From DASPSM01 sp036008465 (GTDB taxonomy: Bacteria > Planctomycetota > Planctomycetia > Planctomycetales > Planctomycetaceae), in contig DASYNP010000187.1 in assembly GCA_036008465.1 (NCBI GenBank), positions 62,001-126,000 of the forward strand: DNA of 64,000 bases, in the 5' to 3' direction. A model generated the notes under the pieces. The model saw nothing but the letters and a program-made list of their open reading frames with translations, had not been told where the DNA came from and searched no databases. Shown here piece after piece: positions 17,346-25,915 of this stretch (positions are counted from its first letter, which is position 1; every line of letters starts with the position of its first letter). Position numbers and translations under genes: made by a program.

Positions 17346-18836
17346 ATGCGGCTGACGTTCTATTGCTCGCTCGCAGTCGTAGCAGTGAGCGTTTTGACCT
17401 TGGGTACCGCCATCGTCGATGGGCAGTCGGCAAGGCCGGGAAGCGACTCCGACCTCAGGGGGCCTTCTCTAGCAAGCCACGGGTCGTCAGAAAGCCAGCA
17501 CTGGCGCGAGGCCGAGAGCTGCGGCGTTGCCTGCGGCTATATGCTCGCGCGCCTTCTCGAGCGGAACATCGACTACAGCGACGCGGTGAATGCAATCCCG
17601 ATTGAGAACCGAGGGACGTCTTTGGCGGCGCTTCAAAAAGGGCTCCGGGGACTCGGCGTCGCGACGACGATTCTGAAAGCCAAGCCGCGCGAACTCGATT
17701 GCATGGCAATGCCTGTGATTGCCCACATGCTACTTCGTCGAGAGGCCACCAATGGGGTGGGCCATTTTGTGCTCGTCTTGCGAGTCGACGACCAGAGCGT
17801 GCGGTATGTCGAGCCAAACTATGCCGCTTCGATCGAAACGGTTCCGCGCAATCAATTCCTGCGCTCCTGGAGCGGCTATCTCGTCGCGCCAACCCAGCGC
17901 AAAGCCGTTTCCGAGAGTTGCTTCGAGTTCGCCCTATGCATTTTGTTCGCGACGACGATCTCCCTTGGAGTTTTTCCGCTCGCTCGCTCGTGCGCGCGTC
18001 GGCCTCTCGAGATTTGGAACCTCCGTTCGATACTGTTCCTTGTCGGACTTGTTGGAGCGAGCTGTTTGGCGCCAGGTTGTGCGGCGACGCCGCTCAGTTC
18101 TCATTCGCGGCCCAGCGCCTCGCTGTCACCACCCGAGTCAGAGGACTTGTCTCGGCTGGTGGCCTGGAACACGGATGCGGATCTCGGGGCGCTAGCGCCG
18201 GACGGGGCGGCCGAAGCCCTCTTCCGCATCGAGAACCAAGGTGATTCCGAAGTTCGTCTGCATCTGGGATCGCCGACGTGCCGCTGCACTGAAGCCCGCA
18301 TCGAAAGAGACGCCCTGAAGCCCGGCGAATCGACAAACATTCATATGGTGATGCGATCCCGACCGCATCAGGCCGGGCCGGCGGATGCTCGAGTCTACGT
18401 TGAGGCCGAGAACGGACATTGGGCCGAGATGCTCAGCGTTCACGCCGTCGAGTTGGGAGCCAACTTTCCCGACTACACCTACGCGATCGGCCCGTGTCCT
18501 CCTACATCTTGCAAGGCAAGCGTCGTTGGAAATGTGTTCCTGAAGGCATCGGCTTCGGCGGTGAAAGTCGACGTACCCTTGAGCGGGACCGGCCTGGAAT
18601 CGTTGCTTGTCATCCGCGACCTGCGCGTCGGTTCACCGACCCAGATGCCTGGTTATGTGCGTCGGGACTGTTCATTCGCGGTGGAGCTCAACTCGAAAGT
18701 AGCTTTAGTCAAAGAGAGACGAGAAGTCGCGCTGCCCGTTTCGGTCACCATCGACGGCCAAACGACCCTTCATCGTGTTCGGCTTGCCGTATTGCCGTCG
18801 GCGCGCTCCGCGGGGAGCCTGGCGAGCTTTCCATGA
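17346..18836 (+). CDS. Membrane C39-like cysteine peptidase fused to a DUF1573-like domain
   Basis: 496 residues from the ATG at 17346, preceded by AAAGGGGG. An N-terminal signal or anchor (CSLAVVAVSVLTLGTAIVDG) leads to a C39-like domain at about residues 50-180. The nucleophile is Cys59 in ESCGVACGYMLARLL, the His is H140 in GVGHFVLVLRVDD, and the usual Asp-Pro is replaced by E156-P-N in VRYVEPNYA. Two further hydrophobic segments follow (FALCILFATTISLGVFPLA and ILFLVGLVGASCLAPGC). A DUF1573-like beta domain then covers about 280-385 (SPTCRCTEARIERDALKPGE). No ABC transporter is attached, unlike classical bacteriocin exporters. The predicted topology puts the protease outside the cytoplasm, where it could process the Sec-exported precursor encoded just upstream. 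Confidence 0.8.
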   Translation: MRLTFYCSLAVVAVSVLTLGTAIVDGQSARPGSDSDLRGPSLASHGSSESQHWREAESCGVACGYMLARLLERNIDYSDAVNAIPIENRGTSLAALQKGLRGLGVATTILKAKPRELDCMAMPVIAHMLLRREATNGVGHFVLVLRVDDQSVRYVEPNYAASIETVPRNQFLRSWSGYLVAPTQRKAVSESCFEFALCILFATTISLGVFPLARSCARRPLEIWNLRSILFLVGLVGASCLAPGCAATPLSSHSRPSASLSPPESEDLSRLVAWNTDADLGALAPDGAAEALFRIENQGDSEVRLHLGSPTCRCTEARIERDALKPGESTNIHMVMRSRPHQAGPADARVYVEAENGHWAEMLSVHAVELGANFPDYTYAIGPCPPTSCKASVVGNVFLKASASAVKVDVPLSGTGLESLLVIRDLRVGSPTQMPGYVRRDCSFAVELNSKVALVKERREVALPVSVTIDGQTTLHRVRLAVLPSARSAGSLASFP

Positions 18837-20089
18837 GCGTTACGCGTCGCATAAAGGTCGTGTTCGCTATGTTGGCCCTGGCAACTCTCGTGGGAACTGC
18901 GTCTACGCTTTCGTCTCGATTTCGAGAGGCAACGGCTCTCGCATCGCACGCTGTGATATCCAATATGCAGCCGGAGCCCTCGTCTTTGACTCTGCCGCTT
19001 GCACCAGCGGGGAGATCAAAGATTCTGCAGGCATTGACCAAATATGACTCCGCGAAGCCCGTGCGAGCTTCCGACCATTTTCACCGCTGGTGTTTCGACA
19101 GTTTGAAAGGGAGTTACTCGCTCAACTCCCAGTTGCAACGCGATGTGGATCAGTTGCTCATCCAGAGCGGGTTTCGTCGGACATTTCCCGGATCGTCGCC
19201 GCTCTTTTTTCGGTCGAACTACGGTTGGGAGGTGCGTCAACGAACGGTTCAAAATGCTCGTGAGCACCGGGAATACGAGCACCACGTCGACCAGTTTCTC
19301 GCGACCTGCGCTCAGATCGGCGCACCCCTGAATCTGCCGATTGAGACTGATTTCGGACGAGTCTCGATCGGCGAGCTCTTGGAGGCTTCGCGGCGGAGTT
19401 TTGACAACAGCCAGGAGCTCTGTTGGACGCTGGTCGCCTATTGCAGCTATTTGCCTGACGAGCCGGAATGGGAAAACCGATTCGGTGAACGATGCTCCTA
19501 CGAATCCATTGTCAAGGAGATCTTGTCGCTTCCATTGGATAGCGGCTCTTGTGGAGGAACGCACAAACAGTTCGCTCTGGCCTATATTCTTGGTTCTCCC
19601 GCAGCAAAGCAGTTGAACGAGGACCTTCTTCGGCAGTGCGAGGGTTACCTGGCCCGCTCGAGCAAGATCCTCGAAGGCTCTCAATCGCCAAACGGATCCT
19701 GGAGCCCGCGATGGGCGAAGAGTGTCGCAAATATCTCGGACACCCAGGACGGGTTACCGATCCGGGGGATTGACCTGGTGCGGATTACGGGGCATCAGCT
19801 CGAGTGGATTGGTATCGCGCCCGGTGCTTGTCGGCCGCCGATTGCTTGTACATCGCGCGCGATTGGCTTTCTGGCAGAGGGTCTTAATCGCGCCGACGTG
19901 GGCACGATCCAAAAAGAGTACTGTGCCTACTCCCACGCCGCGTGCGTGCTGCAGCGCACTATGAGTCCTATTCAAAATCCGCAAATGTCGAAGGAAAGTG
20001 CCCAGGCCGTCGACAATCGCGTCCAGGGCGACTTCTCACTATTTCTCACGACGCGCGAAGGATCGCGGGACGAAGCGCAAATCCCTTGA
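18833..20089 (+). CDS. Exported or membrane-anchored protein of unknown function
   Basis: 418 residues; ATG at 18833 overlaps the C39 gene stop by 4 nt (ATGA), showing translational coupling. The N-terminus has a signal or anchor (KVVFAMLALATLVGTASTLS). The rest is helical and Trp/Cys-containing, with notable segments SGSCGGTHKQFALAYIL, LEGSQSPNGSWSPRWA and RITGHQLEWIGIAPGACRPP. The spacing of GxW and HxLEW segments weakly recalls alpha/alpha-toroid folds, but I cannot assign a family. It ends with CAYSHAACVLQ and a polar tail. Operon position suggests it serves maturation, binding or immunity for the Cys-rich product; that is inference only. Confidence 0.75.
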   Translation: MSVTRRIKVVFAMLALATLVGTASTLSSRFREATALASHAVISNMQPEPSSLTLPLAPAGRSKILQALTKYDSAKPVRASDHFHRWCFDSLKGSYSLNSQLQRDVDQLLIQSGFRRTFPGSSPLFFRSNYGWEVRQRTVQNAREHREYEHHVDQFLATCAQIGAPLNLPIETDFGRVSIGELLEASRRSFDNSQELCWTLVAYCSYLPDEPEWENRFGERCSYESIVKEILSLPLDSGSCGGTHKQFALAYILGSPAAKQLNEDLLRQCEGYLARSSKILEGSQSPNGSWSPRWAKSVANISDTQDGLPIRGIDLVRITGHQLEWIGIAPGACRPPIACTSRAIGFLAEGLNRADVGTIQKEYCAYSHAACVLQRTMSPIQNPQMSKESAQAVDNRVQGDFSLFLTTREGSRDEAQIP

Positions 20090-20183
20090 CGGGATCACAA
20101 TGAGACCCAGGCAACGGATTGGAAAAGGTATCGATTAGGTTCGCAAAGGGCTTGCGTGATTCTCTTCCTCGAGTTTGACAGGT

Positions 20184-20190
20184 AGGAGGT
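20184..20190 (+). promoter_or_regulatory. Consensus ribosome binding site deciding a TTG start
   Basis: AGGAGGT lies 6 nt before TTG at 20197. This is the strongest Shine-Dalgarno sequence noticed in the window and supports a TTG start for the following gene over later ATG codons. Confidence 0.75.
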
Positions 20191-20196
20191 CGACCG

Positions 20197-21501
20197 TTGG
20201 TTCCGAAAGCACGAACTGCGGCAACTGGAGGAGGGTGGGCCGTCAGAGCGGCAACCGCCCTGATAATATTGAGTTCCGTCCGATCAGGGCCAGCAGAGGA
20301 TTGGAAGGCGCCCCGACAGTTGATCGGTCTGAACGGAGAACTGGGCACCTACGAGGAGATCCAGAAGAAGCTAGAACATCTCGGATGGCAGGACGTGGAC
20401 CCCACAACCGAAAAGTCGATGCGTTCGCTCAAAGACCTGTACGACGGTCAAATGGCTTGGCGCAAGACGCTCGAGAGTATCGAGGTTTTCTTTGATTATT
20501 CCCTGCACCGATATCGACAGTCCGCCCGCGTCCTCGCGCAGAAGAAACAGAAGCAGGCCGTGCCTGACGATTATGCGTTCGAGGCGCAAATCGCAATGAA
20601 GGACGAGAAACGATTTGCGCACACCCGCAATACGACGCCCTCCAAGAAGCCGCCCGCGAGTTCGACAACGTCGAAATCCAGGCGACGCCCAAGGCCTGAT
20701 CCCGAATTCGTGTACGCGTACAACGGGGTGGCAATGAGGAGCTTCGAGCCGTTTCGTTCGATCGGGCACATCCATCGGGCGAAGCTCGACGCAGTCGAGT
20801 CTCGCCATATGTGGTACTTCGACTCAATTTCAATTCCGACCGGCCCGGGAGCCGCCAGGCAGCGCGAATCGGCCTGGTATGTGCCCGTTGCTTTGAGTCT
20901 TCCCACTGCCTATCGAGTGTTACCGACTCTTCAGAAAGTCGACGGCTTTCCCTGTCATGTCGTGACGAGCGGGCCCGATACTCTGTGGATCGACGCGGAG
21001 CATGGTTTCTCCGTACGGCGCCGGGTGTGGTTTCAAATGACCAACCTGAGCCGACCTCCAGTCTTGGCTTTCATCTATGTCAACAAGGACTTTCGCCCGT
21101 GTACCGAGGACATCTGGCTGCCTCACGAGTGTTATCGCATCGACTTTGGCGGGACGCTGGAGCCGGCCAATGCGCAAGGCGTGCTGACGGAAGTTCACAC
21201 AGTCATGGTCAAAGAGATTCACGTCAACACAGTGACGGACGATTTGTTTGAGCTGGCGTTCCCGCCCGGCACCAACGTGCAAGACCTGGTAGCGAGCAAA
21301 TCGTATCTTGTTCCCCACGGGGAACATTTGCTTGACGACGCGATCGCTCGCGCCAATCCCATCATCGACGGTGAAGTGAAGCCCTTCCGATCGGGAGCCG
21401 GTTTCCGCTCGATCTGGCGACAGCTGTTGATTTTAAATGTCGCTGCGCTGATCGTGGCCGGCGGGGGGGTGTTGTGGCGCCGCCGGCAAGTGCGCGGTTA
21501 A
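20197..21501 (+). CDS. Exported protein with C-terminal membrane anchor, LolA-like features
   Basis: 434 residues starting at TTG 20197 behind a consensus ribosome binding site. A signal peptide (AVRAATALIILSSVRSG) is followed by a charged helical region (about 45-110), a Lys/Arg/Ser linker, and a beta-rich domain from about residue 160. The domain includes YVPVALSLPTAYRVLPTLQK, WIDAEHGFSVRRRVWFQ and LFELAFPPGTNVQD, reminiscent of outer-membrane lipoprotein-sorting (LolA/LolB-like) or sigma-regulatory beta folds in planctomycetes. A C-terminal helix (LLILNVAALIVAGGGVLW) with RRR after it anchors the protein. It lies 107 nt after the previous gene and is probably part of the same transcript. 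Role unknown. Confidence 0.75.
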   Translation: MVPKARTAATGGGWAVRAATALIILSSVRSGPAEDWKAPRQLIGLNGELGTYEEIQKKLEHLGWQDVDPTTEKSMRSLKDLYDGQMAWRKTLESIEVFFDYSLHRYRQSARVLAQKKQKQAVPDDYAFEAQIAMKDEKRFAHTRNTTPSKKPPASSTTSKSRRRPRPDPEFVYAYNGVAMRSFEPFRSIGHIHRAKLDAVESRHMWYFDSISIPTGPGAARQRESAWYVPVALSLPTAYRVLPTLQKVDGFPCHVVTSGPDTLWIDAEHGFSVRRRVWFQMTNLSRPPVLAFIYVNKDFRPCTEDIWLPHECYRIDFGGTLEPANAQGVLTEVHTVMVKEIHVNTVTDDLFELAFPPGTNVQDLVASKSYLVPHGEHLLDDAIARANPIIDGEVKPFRSGAGFRSIWRQLLILNVAALIVAGGGVLWRRRQVRG

Positions 21502-21729
21502 GAATGCGCGATTCCTGTCGCGACGGTGGCGTTCCTCCACCACGAGGCCGCCCTCAAGGTGATAAGGTCACGTTGGTAGAAACCCCCGTTCTGGATGTAC
21601 GGGCGACTAGTGCTGACTAGGCCCCTCGTTTTCCTATTAATTTGTTTGGATTCTCCCGAATGATTTGCGCCTGTGGCGCAATTTCAGGGTGGGCCGACCT
21701 GGTTAACCGGAGCCGAGCACCCCAGCACA

Positions 21730-22326
21730 ATGGCAGCTTTGCCGCACGATGCGTTTCTCGAGGCGGTCGTCCGTCGCGATCGGGCCGCATGGGGGGCGTT
21801 GTATGACGCTCACCTTCACGAGATCTACGCTTTCGTCAGCCACCTCATGGAGGGGGACCGAAGCTCGTGCGACGACCTGAATCAGGAAATCTGGCTGCAG
21901 GCGATCTCCTGCATCGAAAAATTTGATCCGCAAAAAGGAGAACTGCGCGACTGGTTTTTTGGAATCGCCCGGCGACAGGTCGCACTCCACTTTCGTCGTT
22001 TGTCCGGTTCGAGCGTCCTGTTTGTCGACGATTTCACGGAAGGGACGGAACCACGTGACAATGCTCTATTGCTTCCGCAGGAAGTGATGGAGCGAGTCGA
22101 GCGGGTGCGACTGGTCCGTGCCGCGTTCATCGCAATGCCTCGGTCACACCAGCATGTCCTGCGACAGAAATACATCGATGGCCGTTCGGTTCAGGAAATT
22201 GCAACAGCGATGAAAACGACCGCCAAGGCCGTCGAGTCGTCGCTGTCGAGAGCGCGCACTCGCTTGCGAGTGCTGCTGGGACCCTATTTCGCGCCGGCGC
22301 CTCAACATCGAGGCGCAAGACCATGA
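21730..22326 (+). CDS. ECF-type RNA polymerase sigma factor
   Basis: 198 residues from the ATG at 21730; a GTG at 21673 would extend it by 19 residues that look non-conserved. Region 2 is seen in ALYDAHLHEIYAFVSHLMEG and CDDLNQEIWLQAISCIEKFD, including the -10 recognition helix GELRDWFFGIARRQVALHFR. Region 4 is AFIAMPRSHQHVLRQKYIDG and SVQEIATAMKTTAKAVESSL, a helix-turn-helix for the -35 element. It overlaps the next gene by 4 nt; that gene has the layout of an anti-sigma factor, so the pair likely forms a membrane-sensing switch. Target promoters unknown. Confidence 0.92.
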   Translation: MAALPHDAFLEAVVRRDRAAWGALYDAHLHEIYAFVSHLMEGDRSSCDDLNQEIWLQAISCIEKFDPQKGELRDWFFGIARRQVALHFRRLSGSSVLFVDDFTEGTEPRDNALLLPQEVMERVERVRLVRAAFIAMPRSHQHVLRQKYIDGRSVQEIATAMKTTAKAVESSLSRARTRLRVLLGPYFAPAPQHRGARP

Positions 22327-23948
22327 GTAGTCAGTCCGAAGATCTCAGCACAGAGGAAAAGAAAGTGCTCGACGAAGCGCTTTCCAATGGTGGCGTTCCG
22401 ATCGGTCCGACGGCTGAGTACGCTGCTGACTTGCGCCGTCGCCTATTGAACGCGGCCGCGGCCGTTTCGCTCAGTCCCGCCAAACCAAATCGCCGCGTAC
22501 TGGTGGGGTCGATCTTTGGGGCGGCCGTCGCGGCGGTTGTGCTCGCCGGGATTTGGTTCTCAAACGGCGAGCCGGCTTGGGCTTCTGCCATTCGAAGGGC
22601 CCGCGGACAAGCCTGGATCCTCGCCAAGGTCGAGCGGGACGGTGTGCCTCAGGGGGAGATCTGGGTCTCGCCCGAACGAGATATCGTGGCAGCGAAGATC
22701 GGAAAGACCGTGCTGTTCGAGGATTACAAGCACGAGATCTTCCTGCGCTACGATGGTGATCGAAAGCCCCTCTTTCGCGCTTCCCAACCCGAAAACCCAA
22801 ATCTCGGTCAGGACCTAATGTCGGCTTCGGGGCTTGCGGCGATGTTCCGTCGTTCTCCCGGAGGTCCTTCGTTGCTTCCAAACGAGCCGATCGAGCATTG
22901 GACCTTGCGGAGCCGCATGATCGACGGGATTCCCTGCGACGAATACGAAATTGAAATTCACTCGCCGGACAGAGCCCCGAGCACGCTGTTGCTGACGGTC
23001 GACAAGCGTCTGTCGCTGCCGCACTCGTTGACAATTGTCGAGGGCGACTCCCACGCGACGTCGCAGTTCGATTATCCGTCGACCGGTCCGCTGGATGTGC
23101 AGGCGCTGGGCGTTCCTGTCGACGTTCAAACAGTCAACATTGACCAATCCGGCAAGCTCTTGCCGATTGTGCACAAGTTGGGTGAGGGGCGAAAGGAGTT
23201 TGATGACTATACCGCGCTCAGCGTAACGTCAGTATTTGATGGTGCGCGCCCGCTCCAAAAGTGTGAGGTGAAACGCGTGTTGCGGCGTGGCGTCAAATGG
23301 CGCATCGACAGCGTCGACGTTTCTGATCCCAACTTTGTCCTGCCAAAGGATCCCGGTCAGGCCCTCAGCGCATGGCATGCAAAAAGTAAAGTCTTGCGCT
23401 TCGCACCTCTCGTCATCTGCGACGGCCGCTGGATTAGAAGTTTCCAGCAGAATGGCGAGCTGGCCACGGGAGGTCGGCCCTTCCAAGTCTTTAAGGCGAC
23501 AGACGACTCGGTGGCAGAGAGCTTTGCGACCTACATTCCGGAGCGATCCTGTCGTCCGATTTTCTCCACAAATCATCTTTTCGACGTTTCGAGTGAAAGG
23601 GAAGGATCCCCAGAAGAATCAATCAAGGTCGACGTGTTGCCGGTGCCGACGGCAAAGGGCCAGCACGACCCGCTGAAGACCTATTGGCTCGATCCAACTC
23701 TGGGAGATGTGGCACGGAGAATCGTGACGCATCTTGACGGACTGTCGGAGGCGAGTGCGGGCGAGCCTCGTTCGAAGTCGCGAGAGGTCGCGCTCAAAGA
23801 CTTCAGACAGTCGCCCCGAGGCTACTGGTATCCGGGCATTGTCGATCGCGATCCCATATCCAAGTCGCAACCGGTGACCCGCTTCTACGTCGATTTTTCG
23901 AGTGTGCCGTCCGACGATTTGTTTGGGCCAGTCGTTCCAACTCCTTGA
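22323..23948 (+). CDS. Single-pass membrane protein, probable anti-sigma factor with large exported domain
   Basis: 541 residues; ATGA overlap with the sigma gene. Residues 1-58 are cytoplasmic and helical (STEEKKVLDEALSNG) without a visible HxxxCxxC zinc motif. A transmembrane helix follows (VLVGSIFGAAVAAVVLAGIW, about 59-80). The exported part of about 460 residues is beta-rich and resembles the LolA-like domain of planctomycete sigma-associated proteins (WASAIRRARGQAWILAKVER, DGIPCDEYEIEIHSPDRAPS, RGYWYPGIVDRD). The position directly after an ECF sigma gene suggests sigma sequestration and envelope sensing. That role is inferred from context; no anti-sigma domain was recognised directly. 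Confidence 0.75.
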   Translation: MSSQSEDLSTEEKKVLDEALSNGGVPIGPTAEYAADLRRRLLNAAAAVSLSPAKPNRRVLVGSIFGAAVAAVVLAGIWFSNGEPAWASAIRRARGQAWILAKVERDGVPQGEIWVSPERDIVAAKIGKTVLFEDYKHEIFLRYDGDRKPLFRASQPENPNLGQDLMSASGLAAMFRRSPGGPSLLPNEPIEHWTLRSRMIDGIPCDEYEIEIHSPDRAPSTLLLTVDKRLSLPHSLTIVEGDSHATSQFDYPSTGPLDVQALGVPVDVQTVNIDQSGKLLPIVHKLGEGRKEFDDYTALSVTSVFDGARPLQKCEVKRVLRRGVKWRIDSVDVSDPNFVLPKDPGQALSAWHAKSKVLRFAPLVICDGRWIRSFQQNGELATGGRPFQVFKATDDSVAESFATYIPERSCRPIFSTNHLFDVSSEREGSPEESIKVDVLPVPTAKGQHDPLKTYWLDPTLGDVARRIVTHLDGLSEASAGEPRSKSREVALKDFRQSPRGYWYPGIVDRDPISKSQPVTRFYVDFSSVPSDDLFGPVVPTP

Positions 23949-24001
23949 GCTGACAGGACCGCCCGGAACCGGATAGCCGGGCCTTGGTGCGTGCGAGAAA
24001 C

Positions 24002-25072
24002 ATGGCCACACTTCTGAGAATGCCGTTCACGAATTCAGTCCGCTCGACCGGCAACGATGCAATCGTGACGTTCGGGGAGGATCGTCGCATCGAGGCGGCC
24101 AATCCGACGGCCGAAGGGCTGTTGCTTTATGGGCCTAACGAATTGCTGGGCCGCGATATGTTGTCGCTGCTCCCGAGAGAGTGCGAACTCTCGTTCTTGG
24201 CCGCCATTCAAGCTGAGGAAGCCGAGGGAATCGGCATTGAGCTCGAAACGCCTCGTCCGTTTCGCCTGCTGAGAAAGGATGGACATTCGGTCGCGGTTCA
24301 AGCCACGCTCGCTCCCATGCGCTTCGAGAGGCGCATCCTGTGGACGTTGCTGGCTCAAGACAACACGTCGCATGACCGAGCCACGACCCAGTGGGAACTC
24401 ATGGAGCGACTGGCCGCCATTGGCCAGGCTGTTTCGACGATTGCACATGAGAGCCGCAACTCATTGCAGCGCATGGAGGCGGCGGTACATCAATTGAAGA
24501 AGCACGCAACCGATGCCGAGAAGGTTCAAGGTGGAATCGCCAAGCTCGCATCCGGGACGGAAGAGCTCCATCGTTTGCATGAGACGGTTTTGGAATTCGT
24601 GCGGCCCCGGGTTCTCCAGCCGGTTCCCCTCGATGCGCGAAACGTCGTGCGGGCCGCTTGGAAAGAGGCGCTCACTCAGCCGGAGATGCCGCACGTCGAG
24701 CTGGTTGAAAACCAGGAGACCGAGGACACGACCTGCGAGATTGATGCATTTGCCGTCCGGCAGGTTTTTCGCAACATCTTCGAGAACTCCTTGGCCGCCT
24801 GCCAGAACTCGCCTGAAATCAATGCGCTGTACGAGGACTGTGAGGTCTCGGGAATTCCCGCTCTGCGAATCGTTGTTCGCGATAACGGACCAGGACTGTC
24901 GGACGAACAAAAAAACATGGTCTTTGTTCCGTTCTACACGACAAAACAGCGCGGCCTGGGATTGGGTCTCACGATTGCCAGGCAGATCGTGGAAGCGCAT
25001 AGAGGTGAGATCTATTTGGGCAACGGTCCGGGAACGGCCGTTGTGGTCGTGTTCAAGAGGGCCATTCCATGA
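24002..25072 (+). CDS. Soluble PAS-domain sensor histidine kinase
   Basis: 356 residues from the ATG at 24002; a GTG at 23984 and another ATG at 24020 are alternatives. A PAS domain covers about residues 10-120 (DAIVTFGEDRRIEAANPTAE, PFRLLRKDGHSVAVQATLAP). The dimerisation/phosphoacceptor helix holds His149 in STIAHESRNSLQRME, an HExRN H-box. The ATPase domain has an N-box (QVFRNIFENSLAACQNS), G1 (VVRDNGPGLSDEQ), an F-box (VFVPFYTTKQRGLGLGLTIA) and G2. No transmembrane helix is visible, so it senses an internal signal. It overlaps the response-regulator gene by 4 nt, marking a cognate pair. Confidence 0.93.
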   Translation: MATLLRMPFTNSVRSTGNDAIVTFGEDRRIEAANPTAEGLLLYGPNELLGRDMLSLLPRECELSFLAAIQAEEAEGIGIELETPRPFRLLRKDGHSVAVQATLAPMRFERRILWTLLAQDNTSHDRATTQWELMERLAAIGQAVSTIAHESRNSLQRMEAAVHQLKKHATDAEKVQGGIAKLASGTEELHRLHETVLEFVRPRVLQPVPLDARNVVRAAWKEALTQPEMPHVELVENQETEDTTCEIDAFAVRQVFRNIFENSLAACQNSPEINALYEDCEVSGIPALRIVVRDNGPGLSDEQKNMVFVPFYTTKQRGLGLGLTIARQIVEAHRGEIYLGNGPGTAVVVVFKRAIP

Positions 25073-25671
25073 CTTCGGAGGAGTCAGGCTTACGCATTGC
25101 CGTCGCAGACGACGACCCCGCAATCCTGGAGTTCGTGCGGGACGTACTCGAGGGAATGGGGCACACGGTGATCGCCAGCTGCGAGTCGGGGCAGGAGTTG
25201 ATTGACGCGTGCGCCAAGAATGCGCCGGACTTAATCGTGACGGACGTAAAAATGCCCGGAATCGACGGGATCGAAGCGGCGGCGACGATCAATCGCCGAA
25301 AAGCAACTCCTGTGATTCTTGTGACATCGTTCGGCGAAACCGACCTGATCAGCCGGGCGCTGCGCACCAGCGTCCTGGCCTATCTGATCAAGCCAATCAA
25401 ACAAATCGATCTGGAAGTGGCCGTCGCTGTCGCGATGCGCCGCTTTCGCGAGCATCGAGCGATCTGCGATGTCGCAGCTTCTCTGCGTCAGTCGCTGGAG
25501 GAACGAAAGCAGGTCGAGCGCGCAAAGGGCGTGCTGATGCGTCGCGGCAGGCTTGACGAGGAAGAGGCCTACAAGCGGCTGCAGAAAATCTCGAAGGAAA
25601 ATAGCCGAAAGTTGACGGAGACCGCGCGCATGGTCATTTCAATCGATCGGGAGTTTCGCGCCGAGCAATAA
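25069..25671 (+). CDS. Response regulator with receiver and ANTAR RNA-binding domain
   Basis: 200 residues. The receiver has the acidic pocket IAVADDDPA, phosphoacceptor Asp59 in VTDVKMPGIDG, Thr/Ser in ILVTSFGET and Lys in YLIKPIKQ. The C-terminal domain (about 135-195) reads LEERKQVERAKGVLMRRGRL and EEEAYKRLQKISKENSRKLT, the ANTAR fold that binds paired RNA hairpins and causes transcription antitermination. ATGA overlap with the kinase gene identifies the partner. The target RNA should contain tandem hexanucleotide-loop hairpins overlapping a terminator; none was seen directly downstream. Confidence 0.93.
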   Translation: MTSEESGLRIAVADDDPAILEFVRDVLEGMGHTVIASCESGQELIDACAKNAPDLIVTDVKMPGIDGIEAAATINRRKATPVILVTSFGETDLISRALRTSVLAYLIKPIKQIDLEVAVAVAMRRFREHRAICDVAASLRQSLEERKQVERAKGVLMRRGRLDEEEAYKRLQKISKENSRKLTETARMVISIDREFRAEQ

Positions 25672-25915
25672 GCACGAGACAAAACTGGGGGCGTCGCACC
25701 GACGTTGAATCGTTGAGTTGAAGGCGTTGCCTGGGACTGAGTCGGCATTGGGTAGAGATGGGCCCTTCGCCAGCAACAGCCCAGGCAACGCTTCTAAAAT
25801 AGACCGCTGAACACGGATGGATCACACTCGGCGGACTTCGTCCCTCAAGGTGGTCGAAGTCAGCCAAGAACGCCGACAATCTTAAGCAATGCGGCCCGAT
25901 CGCAGATCGCGAACG

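Noticed and set aside
18833..20089. LanC-like lanthipeptide cyclase
   Set aside because: A CGGTH segment and several Cys/His residues are suggestive, but the LanC zinc ligand pattern (separate Cys and CHG) is not present, and the protein appears exported.
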